Source of the DNA: VAZQ01 sp963763365
GTDB taxonomy: Bacteria > Pseudomonadota > Alphaproteobacteria > Rhizobiales > Xanthobacteraceae
NCBI GenBank assembly: GCA_963763365.1
Contig: CAVXOE010000018.1
Coordinates: 62,001 to 126,000, forward strand
Length of the DNA stretch: 64,000 bases
Direction: 5' to 3'
Both the position numbers and the translations under genes were made by a program. Of this stretch, positions 17,965 through 28,000 are shown piece by piece; the first letter of the stretch is position 1; every line of letters begins with the position of its first letter. A model generated the notes under the pieces. The model saw nothing but the letters and a program-made list of their open reading frames with translations, ran no database searches and was not told the origin of the DNA.

Positions 17965-18017
17965 CCGACCGCCATCGCTTCGCCATTCAGACGATTTACT
18001 TCGAATATCGCTTGTCA

Positions 18018-18482
18018 CTACTTCGGATACGGCTCGCCGGATTTGTGCAGGTAGCGCACGCCGGTCTCGTCCTTCTCGTTGACCATGTCGATGTCGGGGT
18101 AGCTGGCGCGGTCGCGCCTGGAGCGCGTGCCGATCTCCAGATACACCGCGTCGCGTGTGCCGCGGTTGATCAGGCAATGACCGTTGGGCGCATTCGCCTT
18201 CCAGCCCGCCGCATCGCCGGGCTTGAGCACGGTCTCGCCGTTGTCCTCGCACAGCACGACCTCGCCTTCGAGCATGTAGATGAGTTCGTCCTCGGCCATG
18301 TGCCAATGGCGCTGCGACGACCACGCGCCGGGCTTGAGCGTCGTGAGATTGACGCCGAACTGATCGAGCCCAACGGCATTGCCCAGCCGCTTGCGCGAAC
18401 GGCCCGCCACCGCCTGCCGGAACGGCTCTGGATAGCCGGTCGTCGCTTCGATCTTGAGATTGGCGATATCGATCTTCGGCAT
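18018..18482 (-). CDS. Cupin-domain protein
   Basis: 154 residues forming a single cupin barrel. Motif 1 is HWHMAEDELIYMLEGEV (metal-binding His, His and Glu) and motif 2 is PGDAAGWKANAPNGHCLIN with the last His. The C-terminal tail (RASYPDIDMVNEKDETGVRYLHKSGEPYP) is typical of small alphaproteobacterial cupins of unknown substrate. The start at 18482 is two bases after the thiolase stop, so the two are translationally close and presumably co-transcribed. Function beyond metal-dependent cupin is not inferable. Confidence 0.85.
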   Translation of the reverse strand: MPKIDIANLKIEATTGYPEPFRQAVAGRSRKRLGNAVGLDQFGVNLTTLKPGAWSSQRHWHMAEDELIYMLEGEVVLCEDNGETVLKPGDAAGWKANAPNGHCLINRGTRDAVYLEIGTRSRRDRASYPDIDMVNEKDETGVRYLHKSGEPYPK

Positions 18483-18484
18483 TT

Positions 18485-19693
<1,209 letters not shown>

Positions 19694-19809
19694 CGAGCGT
19701 CTCCCGGCCTCACTTATGTGCCGCTTTCGCGGACGATTTGCGATGTTGGAATCTTTTCTGCCATATTTTGCAGAAATGGAAGGGGAGCGGGCGCAAATAC
19801 CGGATCGGC

Positions 19810-21606
19810 ATGGACGTCGCCAACGTTCTCAATGAGGGGCAGGATCTGGCCGAGGCCGCGCAGCGCGCGCGCCTGCCGTCGTTCCGCGACGCCGATATCC
19901 AGGCGGTGGTCGATGCGCTCATCGCCAACCGGTCGGTGCTGCTCGTCGGCCCGCTCGGCGTCGGCAAGACCGCCGTGCTGCACGGCGTCGCGCAGCGGCT
20001 CGCCGAACTGGAGATCGGCATTCGCCGCTTCACCACCGCGCAGATCATGTCGGGGACGCGCTACCTCGGCGAGTGGGAATCCAAGCTCACCGGGCTGATG
20101 ACCGAGTGCGAACGCTCGAACACCGTCCTCAACGTGGTCGACGTGTGGAACCTGCCGACGGTCGGGACGACCTCGCAGAGCAAGGCCAATCTGCTCGATG
20201 CGATGCAGCCGCGGCTGGCCGAGGGCCGGCTGCGGCTGATCAGCGAGGTCACGGCCGAACAACTTCTGGAGATGCACCGCTTCGCCAAGCTGCTCGGACG
20301 TTTCGACATCATCCGGATCGAGCCTCTGTCCGCGACCGAGATGCGGGTCATCGCGGACAACGAGGCCAACTCGATCGGACTTGCGATCCAACGCGACGCG
20401 CGCGAGCGGCTGTTCGAGCTGTGCGAGACCTTTCACGCCGCCAATGCCGGTCCCGGTCCGGTGCTCGATCTCATCGGCAAGGTGCGCGACTATCGCGACC
20501 AGAAGCTTGCCGTCGGCGAGGACGCGACCATCACGCCGCTGTTCGTCGAGAAGGTGTTTGCCATCCACAGCGGCCTGCCGCTGTTCGTCGTTTCCCGGAG
20601 TGAAAGTAAATCCGCCGCCAACATCCGCGACTGGTTCCGCGAGCGGATCGTCGGGCAGGAAGCCGCCATCGAAGCGGTCGTCGAGATGATCGCCTTCTAC
20701 AAGGCGCGGCTGCACGACACCAACAAGCCGATCGGCTCGTTCCTGTTCGTCGGACCGACCGGCGTCGGCAAGACCGAGCTGGCGCGCGCGCTGGCGGAAT
20801 TCTTCTTCGGCAGCGACCGGCGCATGCTGCGCTTCGACATGTCGGAATTCACCGACTTCCACTCGTTCGAGATGCTGGTCGGGGCCGGGCAGGCATCTTC
20901 GCCCGAGCGTCCCGCGCGGCTGATCGACCCGGTGCGGCTGCAGCCGTTCCAGGTGCTGCTGTTCGACGAACTGGAGAAGGCCCACCGCAATATCCAGGAC
21001 CTGTTCCTCCAGCTTCTCGACGAAGGCCGGTTGACCACGCCGAAGGGCGAGACGGTGAGCTTCCGCAACACCATCATCATCGCCACCTCGAACGTCGGCG
21101 CGTTCGAAGGCATGACCACCGCGATCGGCTTCGGCGGCAACGGCGGCGGCTACGACGCCGACAAGGCGATGAGCGCGATCGAGATGCATTTCCGCCCCGA
21201 GTTCCTCAATCGCTTCCAGCATGTCGTGCTGTTTCATCCGCTGACGCAGGAGCAGGCCGCGAGGATCGCGCGCGCCGACCTGCGGGCGACGCTCAAGCGC
21301 GAAGGCATCGCCGGGCGGAACCTGATCGTCGATGTGCATGCCGACGTGATCGACCACGTGCTGGCCGCCGGCTTCAACCCGCGCTACGGCGGCCGCGGCA
21401 TCAAGCGCGAAATGCGCCGGCAGGTGATCCTGCCGATCGCCACGCTGCTGATGGAGCGCGCGCCCGAAGCGGGCTCGCTCATCGAGGTCGGTGTCACGGA
21501 CGGACGCGTGCGGGTGCGGGTCGCCGACACGCCCGGACAGCCTGCATGCGAAGGCCGAAAAGGCGCCGATCCGCACGCGGGCCGGCGACCGCCTGACGCG
21601 CGATGA
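19810..21606 (+). CDS. ClpA/ClpB-like tandem AAA+ ATPase lacking the N-domain; may be fused to the next frame
   Basis: 598 residues to the stop. D1 has Walker A GPLGVGKT (47-54), but its Walker B region reads VLNVVDVW, without the catalytic acidic pair, so D1 probably binds but hydrolyses ATP poorly. D2 is intact: GPTGVGKT (315-322), LLFDELEK, sensor-1 N428, arginine finger R468 and sensor-2 R529. At 439-441 an IGF sits exactly where ClpA carries its ClpP-docking loop. No Clp N-domain precedes D1. Coding character leaves this frame near 21540 and continues in the +1 frame, where no start codon precedes the conserved region. One AAA+/release-factor fusion of about 920 residues is therefore likely. 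Confidence 0.85.
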   Translation: MDVANVLNEGQDLAEAAQRARLPSFRDADIQAVVDALIANRSVLLVGPLGVGKTAVLHGVAQRLAELEIGIRRFTTAQIMSGTRYLGEWESKLTGLMTECERSNTVLNVVDVWNLPTVGTTSQSKANLLDAMQPRLAEGRLRLISEVTAEQLLEMHRFAKLLGRFDIIRIEPLSATEMRVIADNEANSIGLAIQRDARERLFELCETFHAANAGPGPVLDLIGKVRDYRDQKLAVGEDATITPLFVEKVFAIHSGLPLFVVSRSESKSAANIRDWFRERIVGQEAAIEAVVEMIAFYKARLHDTNKPIGSFLFVGPTGVGKTELARALAEFFFGSDRRMLRFDMSEFTDFHSFEMLVGAGQASSPERPARLIDPVRLQPFQVLLFDELEKAHRNIQDLFLQLLDEGRLTTPKGETVSFRNTIIIATSNVGAFEGMTTAIGFGGNGGGYDADKAMSAIEMHFRPEFLNRFQHVVLFHPLTQEQAARIARADLRATLKREGIAGRNLIVDVHADVIDHVLAAGFNPRYGGRGIKREMRRQVILPIATLLMERAPEAGSLIEVGVTDGRVRVRVADTPGQPACEGRKGADPHAGRRPPDAR

Positions 21607-22573
21607 CATCAACAAGCGGACCGAAGCCGCGCGGGCCGCCTGCGCGGAGCTTACGCGTGAAGCCGGCGTCGAGCGCCTGCGCGGCGAGATCGAAGAAATC
21701 GACCGCACGCGCAAGGAGCACACCTTCTGGCGCGACCTCGACAGCACCGGCGGAGCGCTGGCGCAGCACACGCGCGCGCTCGAAACCGTGTCGCGCATCG
21801 AATGGCTGCAGGAGTGGGGCTTGTCGCTCGCCGGCGCCGTCAAGCCGGCGACGACGCGCGCCGATCTTGCCCGCCTGTCGGATCGGCTTCTTCATCTGGA
21901 GTCGGCAATCGCGACCGCACGGCGCGAGATCGTCACCATGGGCCCGGACGGTTATTGGGATGCGCTCGTCGAGGTCGCCCCTGTCGGCACAGCGGCGCCC
22001 GCGCGCGATTTCATCTTCCGGCTCTATCAGGACTGGGCGAAGGACCGGCAGATCGAAGCCGTCATGCTGCGCGAGCCCATGGCGGCGGACGAGCCGATCG
22101 CCGTCGCGCTGCGCGGCCATTTCGCCCACGGCTATCTCAAGGGCGAGATGGGCCATCACCGCGTGCGCGAACAGAGCAAGAGCGCGGTCGCCCGCGTCAC
22201 GGTCGCGCCGCTGTCGCAGCCGTCCGGCCCTGTCGAGTTCGCCGAGCAGCGCCCGCTCAAGACGGCCGGGCAGCTCGGCGGCAAGGTCCGCTCGCGCGTG
22301 TCGGCGTTCGGCGGCAGGCTCGTCCTGCAGAACGCGCGCTCCCTGAGCGAGAACCGCGAATTGATGCGCGACATCGCCGCGAGCTGGCCGCGCGAGCAGC
22401 CGCCGACAGCCGGACGCGTGCGCCTCTATGATCTCGATGGATTCCTGGTGCGCGACTATCTCGCGGACGCGGACTTCACACGCAAGGACATCCTCAGCCC
22501 CAAGCCGTTCCACGAACTCCTCTGCACGCGCCTCGACAAGGCGGCGGAGAAAGACAAAGCACCCAAAAGCTGA
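21491..22573 (+). CDS. Release-factor-like protein (PCRF/RF-1 fold) lacking GGQ; possible C-terminal half of the AAA+ gene
   Basis: Up to 360 residues if started at the GTG at 21491, but that GTG lies deep in the AAA+ gene and real coding seems to begin near 21537. A helical N-part is followed by GPDGYWD, then GHFAHGYLKGEMGHHRV (209-225), matching the RF2 segment before the catalytic domain. LKTAGQLGGKVRSRV (256-270) aligns with the SGAGGQHVN region, but GGQ is replaced. RSLSENRELM matches the RSQ..N block, and RLYDLDGFLVRDYL matches the RF C-terminal strand. It should bind like a release factor but not hydrolyse peptidyl-tRNA. It is linked or fused to a ClpA-like unfoldase. Confidence 0.75.
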   Translation: MSRTDACGCGSPTRPDSLHAKAEKAPIRTRAGDRLTRDDINKRTEAARAACAELTREAGVERLRGEIEEIDRTRKEHTFWRDLDSTGGALAQHTRALETVSRIEWLQEWGLSLAGAVKPATTRADLARLSDRLLHLESAIATARREIVTMGPDGYWDALVEVAPVGTAAPARDFIFRLYQDWAKDRQIEAVMLREPMAADEPIAVALRGHFAHGYLKGEMGHHRVREQSKSAVARVTVAPLSQPSGPVEFAEQRPLKTAGQLGGKVRSRVSAFGGRLVLQNARSLSENRELMRDIAASWPREQPPTAGRVRLYDLDGFLVRDYLADADFTRKDILSPKPFHELLCTRLDKAAEKDKAPKS

Positions 22574-22727
22574 ACTGAATTGAGCGGCTGGCCGCGTCCG
22601 CAGAGGCGATTGCCGCGCGCGCCTCGCCGCAGATTTCCACTACGTATGTCGCCGGCGTGACGGCGATCACATCGAATCACGCGGATGTCGGCGCAAGAGG
22701 GCGATCATACAGTCGAAGGAGAGCGAC

Positions 22728-22907
22728 ATGATCACCGCAACAGCAACGACCCAAACTTCTACACGACGCAAAAGAGGCATCGACCGCGCAGTGACACAGC
22801 ATAGTTCAGCGGAAGCGGACGCGGCGAAATTGGACGGCATCGCGCTTGCCGCATTGCAAGACCCCGATGCGCTGCCCGGACGCGGCCGGTGGGCCGAGTG
22901 CTACTGA
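22728..22907 (+). CDS. Small hypothetical protein (59 aa)
   Basis: An ATG preceded by AAGGAGAG (22716-22723) opens a 59-codon frame. The N-terminus is Thr/Ala-rich, then comes a basic RRKRG patch, an Ala/Asp-rich middle and a C-terminal GRGRWAECY. The ideal ribosome site and the lack of any other gene in the interval argue that it is translated. It follows the release-factor-like gene by 154 bp on the same strand. No known family was recognised and there is no signal peptide. Confidence 0.5.
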   Translation: MITATATTQTSTRRKRGIDRAVTQHSSAEADAAKLDGIALAALQDPDALPGRGRWAECY

Positions 22908-22929
22908 CAGCCGGCTTGCGCCGCTTACA

Positions 22930-24087
22930 TCACAAGCTGCGCGCGATGATCACCTTCATGATCTCGTTCGAGCCCGCGTAGATGCGCATCACGCGCGCAT
23001 CGCGATAGAGCCGCGAGATCGGGAATTCGTCCATGTAGCCGTAGCCGCCGAACAGTTGCAGGCAGCGGTCGATGATCTTGCCTTGCAGATCGGTGATCCA
23101 GTACTTCGCCATCGAGGCGGTCACGGTGTCGAGCTCGCCCTTGAGGTAGCGCTCGATGCAATGATCGTGGAACACCCGCGAGATCGTCGCTTCCGATTTG
23201 CACTCGGCCAGCACGAACTGGGTGTTCTGGAACTCCATGATCGGCTTGCCGAACGCCTTGCGTTCCTTGACGTACGGAATGGTCAGCGCGAGCGCCCGCT
23301 CGATCATCGCCTGGGCGTGCACCACGACGATCAAGCGCTCGCGCGGCAGGTCCTTCATGAGCTGCGCGAAGCCCTGGCCCTCCTCGGTACCGAGCAGGTT
23401 CTCGGGCGGCAGCTTCACGTCATCGAAGAACAGCTCCGAGGTGTCGGCGGAATCCATGCCGAGCTTCTTGAGCTTGCGGCCGCGGCGGAAGCCCGGCGCG
23501 TTGTCGGTCTCCACGACCATCAATGACACGCCTTTGGCGCCCGCCGTTGGGTCTGTCTTGGCGACGACGACGATCAGATTGGCGTGCTGCCCGTTGGTGA
23601 TGAAGGTCTTGGAGCCGTTGAGCACATAGCCGTTGCCGGATTTCTTCGCGGTGGTGCGGACCCCTTGCAGGTCCGAACCGGTGCCGGGCTCGCTCATCGC
23701 GACGGCACCGACGAGTTCGCCGGTCACGAGCTTCGGCAGCCAGCGGCGCTTCTGCTCGTCCGTGCCGTAATGCAGGATATAGGGTGCGACGATTCCCGAG
23801 TGCAGCGGCGCGCCGAACGAGTCGAAACCCGCGAGGCTGATCTCGCGGTTGATCACAGCTTCGTGTGCAAAGTTCCCACCGACGCCACCGTACTCCTCCG
23901 GGATCGCCGGACAGAGAAGACCGGCCGCGCCCGCTTTCGTCCAGACGTCGCGGTCATACATGCCTTCGTCATTCCAGCGTTCGATATGCGGCGCAAATTC
24001 CGCATTGACGAAGCGCCGCGACTGCTCTTCGAGCAACACGAGGTCTTCGGTCATCCAGGCTGGCCGGGGAATATTGAGCGAATCCAT
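22930..24087 (-). CDS. Acyl-CoA dehydrogenase
   Basis: 385-residue FAD enzyme introducing the alpha-beta double bond in acyl-CoA, the first step of beta-oxidation. It has the N-terminal helical domain, the substrate/FAD segments AMSEPGTGSDLQGVRTTA and WITDLQGKIIDRCLQLFGGYGYMDEFPISRLYRDARVMRIYAGSNEIMK with the usual ACAD signature. Length is normal. It complements the thiolase and fadB-like genes on the same strand 3-8 kb away, although other genes intervene. The acyl substrate is not predictable. Confidence 0.94.
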   Translation of the reverse strand: MDSLNIPRPAWMTEDLVLLEEQSRRFVNAEFAPHIERWNDEGMYDRDVWTKAGAAGLLCPAIPEEYGGVGGNFAHEAVINREISLAGFDSFGAPLHSGIVAPYILHYGTDEQKRRWLPKLVTGELVGAVAMSEPGTGSDLQGVRTTAKKSGNGYVLNGSKTFITNGQHANLIVVVAKTDPTAGAKGVSLMVVETDNAPGFRRGRKLKKLGMDSADTSELFFDDVKLPPENLLGTEEGQGFAQLMKDLPRERLIVVVHAQAMIERALALTIPYVKERKAFGKPIMEFQNTQFVLAECKSEATISRVFHDHCIERYLKGELDTVTASMAKYWITDLQGKIIDRCLQLFGGYGYMDEFPISRLYRDARVMRIYAGSNEIMKVIIARSL

Positions 24088-24211
24088 TCGGTCTTCCCTG
24101 TTGATCGTTCACCATACAAGCTGCGGCCAATCAGAGCGAGCCTGGCCGCGCCCGTTGACAACACCGGCCATGATCCGACAAAAGTCGTGCGTCGCGCGGG
24201 AGGGGAATCCC

Positions 24212-24757
24212 ATGGAGTTTGTCAATTCGCGGCCGGACGTCGTGCGGTCCATCAATCAGCGATGGCTGCTGTCCAGATGGAACGAGATGCGCGCGGCATC
24301 GCCGCTGCCCTGTTGGAAGGGAATGGAGACCAAGGAACTCGCCGCGATGGCGGGATCGCTCTATTTCTGCGACGTGGTGGAAAACGCCGGACGCTCCCGC
24401 TTGCTCACTCGCTATCGCGGCAAACGTATCGAGGAAGCATTCGGCAAGGTCGGCGAGCGCAGGTATCTCGATGAAGTTCTTCCGCCGCTTTACCGCGACG
24501 CCGCACTCGCGACCTATACGCAGGTGCTGGTGACGCGACTGCCGGTCTATACGATTGCCGAGATGAACGACCGCAACGGACGCATCGTGCACTTCGAGCG
24601 GCTGCTGCTTCCGTTTGCCCACGAGGCCAGCAAGATCGACCGGATTCTGGCCTCGCTCGAAATGGTCAGCCCGGAAGGCGCGTTCGAGAGCCGCGATCTC
24701 ATGAAGTCCGCGCCAAAGCCGCCGGCCTTCGCACTCTGCACGACCATCCGGCACTAA
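24212..24757 (+). CDS. PAS-domain protein
   Basis: 181 residues matching the short alphaproteobacterial PAS_5-type proteins. The central SLYFCDVVENAGRSRLLTRYRGKRIEEAFG region, then YLDEVLPP and HFERLLLPFAHEASKIDRILASLEMVSPEG, form the sensor fold. No output domain is present, so it may act by protein contact. The start at 24212 follows GGGAGGGG. It is divergent from the acyl-CoA dehydrogenase, with 124 bp between the starts. Ligand and partner are unknown. Confidence 0.8.
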   Translation: MEFVNSRPDVVRSINQRWLLSRWNEMRAASPLPCWKGMETKELAAMAGSLYFCDVVENAGRSRLLTRYRGKRIEEAFGKVGERRYLDEVLPPLYRDAALATYTQVLVTRLPVYTIAEMNDRNGRIVHFERLLLPFAHEASKIDRILASLEMVSPEGAFESRDLMKSAPKPPAFALCTTIRH

Positions 24758-25033
24758 TGTAGCTAGCAGCTCGATGGCTCCAGTGCGGCACTGGATTCAA
24801 ATCCGACGCACGAGCGCGCATCGCAGGCATTGGCCTGGGTGATGTGCTTGATCCCGGTAATCCCGGTGTCACCTGCAAGCCACAGGCCGGTGCGCCCCCC
24901 GCGGCCGTTAATCGACTATTTACCCAAAGCAGTAAAAACTGCCGACCGGGGCCGGGGCGTAGCGCACAGTCATTATCTTTTAACCGGCGGCCGGCGCACA
25001 GGCGAAGTGCGACCGCCGCTCCTGGATGCGAGC

Positions 25034-28000
25034 ATGAAATCTGACGTGCGGTGGCAGGTACGAGGCGTCAGGCGGCAGGCACGCGAGACCGCGCGCGAGG
25101 CCGCCCGCCGCTCGGGCATGTCTGTCGGTCAATGGCTCGACAGCGTCATTACCGACACGGCGATCGACGAAGGCGTCGCGCCGGAGCAGCACGACACGCC
25201 GGAGCAGCACGCTGCGCCGCCGGCCCGGCATTCCGCGCCGCACGACTTCGATCCGAACTATATCGAACGCGCCGAAGAGTTGCGCCGGATGCGGGGGAAT
25301 TTGCCGCCGGGCCCCGCCCGCTGGACGTCCGATCGCACCGAAGACGCGCGCTCGCCGCGTCCGCAGCACTGTGTCGAGAGCCCGACCAGGGCCTATCAGC
25401 CGGCTCCGGTCCTGCCGGCGGTCGACGAGGGCTTTGCCGAGGTCAAGGACCGCCTCGACCACCTTACGCAGCAGCTCGAGTCGATCTCGCGGCCGCAGTC
25501 GGCAATGCCGCAGCCTGCGAGCGGCCAGGACGAGGCCGCGCGCCAGTTCGCCGAGGTCATATCCAAGCTCGACCACAAGCTCGATCAGTTGATCACGGAC
25601 AACAACTCCAGCAAGCGCGAAATCGAGCAGCGCATGCACGGTGTCAAGCGCGCGTTCGCCGACCTCGATCCAGAGAGCAACCGGACGCGTCTGCCCGCCA
25701 CTCCTGCGACGCCGCTCGATCAGGCGCTCTTGGAGATCGCCGATCGTCAGCGGACGCTCGACGACCCGCAGTCCGCGGCGGCCGAAACGGCGGCCGAAGC
25801 GCCACCCGGACCGGCAGCATCGCCGCTGCCGTCCGACGCGCTGCCGCGCGCCTTCACGCAGGAGTTTTCCGGACTGGAGCAGCAGCTCCGCCAGATCAAC
25901 AGCCAGATCGAGACGCTCAACCGCCCGTGCGGTCTCGACAAGGCCGTCGACACGCTGCGCGACGATCTCGCCGAGATCGGCGTCATGCTGCAGGATGCGA
26001 TGCCGCGCAAGGCGGTCGAGGCGCTCGAAGGCGAGATGCGCAAGCTTGCCGACCGCATCGACCAGACCCGGCAGACCGGAGCCGACGCCACGGCGCTTAC
26101 AGGCCTCGAGAACGGGCTCGCGGAAGTGCGCGACGCGCTCCGCTCGTTGACACCGGCCGAAAGCCTCGCCGGTCTCGGCGAAGCGATAAAGGCACTTTCG
26201 CAGAAAGTAGAATTGATCGCCGGCAACAGCCAGGATCCGGCGGCCCTCAAGCAGCTTGAAGGCGCCATTGTCGCCATGCGCGGCATCGTCACGCATGTGG
26301 CCTCGAACGACGCGCTGGCGAATCTCGCCGAAGAGGTTCGGGGACTCTCCATAAAGGTCGACCAGGCCACCAGTTCGTCCGGCGATTCCGAGATGCTGGT
26401 CATGCTGGAGCGGCGGATCGGGACGCTCGCCGACGCGCTCGAAGCACGCAACCAGAACGGCCAGGATGTACCGCGCGAACTTGAAACGGTGGTCGCCGGT
26501 TTGATCAACAAGATCGAGAATATCCAGGTCGGCGGCCGCGACCAGACGGCGCTCGCTCATCTTGAAGGCCGGATCGCCACGCTCGTCGAAAAGCTCGACG
26601 CCTCCGATCACCGCCTCAACCATCTCGAAGCGATCGAACGCGGCCTCGCGGAACTCCTCATCCATCTCGAACACCAGCGCCTCCCCAACGCGGTCCGCGC
26701 CGCCGGCGGCGAACCGGCGCCCGAGGTCGACGCGCTGCTGCGCGACGTCACCGGTCTCAAGCAGATGGAGCGCAGGACGCAGGATTCGCTCGAGTCCGTG
26801 CACGGCGCGCTCGAAGACGTCGTCGGCCGGCTTGCCACGATCGAGACCGACTTCCGCGACAAGATCGACCACGCCGTCAACACCGCCTTGGCGTCAACGC
26901 CGGTTGCGCCACCGTCCGGACCGGCGATGGCTGCCACCGTGGCTCCCGCCGCCGTGGCGCTCCGTGCGCCGGTCGCCTCCGCCCTGTCAGAGCCCGCGCC
27001 GCAGCCGAAGCCCACGCGGTCTGTTGCGGTGCAGGCCGCCGTGCCGCATGCGGCAGCGCCCGCCCTGCCGCCGACCGCCGAGCCGTTTTCCCCGGCGCCG
27101 GAACCGATCGAGTTCGCGCCGGAGCCACCGCGGCCGAATCCCGCTCTGCCGGTTGCGGCCGAGCGGCGGCCGATCGACCCGAACCTGCCGCCCGATCATC
27201 CGCTCGAACCGGGCGCCGTCCGCGGCCGCTCCCCGGCGGATCGCATCGCCGCGTCGGAAGCCGCGCTCGGCACGGTCAAGCCGCCGGTCATTCCCGATCC
27301 CGCCGGCAAGTCGAACTTCATCGCCGCCGCACGCCGCGCCGCACAGGCCGCCGCCAGCGAACCGCCGGCGCGCACCGGAGCGCGCGCGACCGACAAGGCC
27401 GCCCGGGTGGCGCGTCCCAGCAAGTTCCTCGCACCGCTGCGCAAGCACGCGCGCGCACTCATCATCGGCTTCAGCGTCCTCGCGATCGTGCTTGGTTCGC
27501 TCAACATCGTGAAGAACTGGCTCTCCTCTCACGAGGAAGAGCCCGCGACCTCGACGACGTCGACGCAAGCCGAACCGAAGGCGGTCGAGCCGGCTCCCGC
27601 TCCGCGTGCCGCAACCGAAGCTCCCGCCACGCCGGTCAAGCCGGCGGCCGACCGGCAGTCGTCGCTCCTGCCCACGCCGAGCTTCCCGCCCCCGAGCGGA
27701 ACGCTTGCGCCACGTGAGGTCACGGGCTCGATCGAGCCGACCGCCGCGGTGCCGGCGGCTCCGGCTCCGGCGGCTCCGACCGCGGCTCCTGCCCCGGTCG
27801 CGACCTCCGCTCCCTCGCCGGCACCGGCCGCCAACGCCCGACCGAGCGGGCCCGCCCCGTCAACGAGTGCTGCCAACGAGGGCGAAAAGCTGCCGACCGG
27901 GATCACCGGGGCGTTGCGCGCCGCCGCAGCCAAGGGCGATGCGGCCGCGCAATTCGAGGTCGCGATGCGCTTCGTCGATGGACGGGGCGTGCCGCAGAAC

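Noticed and set aside
21536..21606. Programmed +1 frameshifting of the prfB type at the AAA+/RF junction
   Set aside because: There is no stop codon or upstream Shine-Dalgarno-like stimulator at the shift site, and identical +1 events occur in unrelated genes of the window.
24760..24810. tRNA-like T-loop (GGATTCAAATCC)
   Set aside because: No matching acceptor stem, D-arm or anticodon arm could be folded around it, so it is a chance match.
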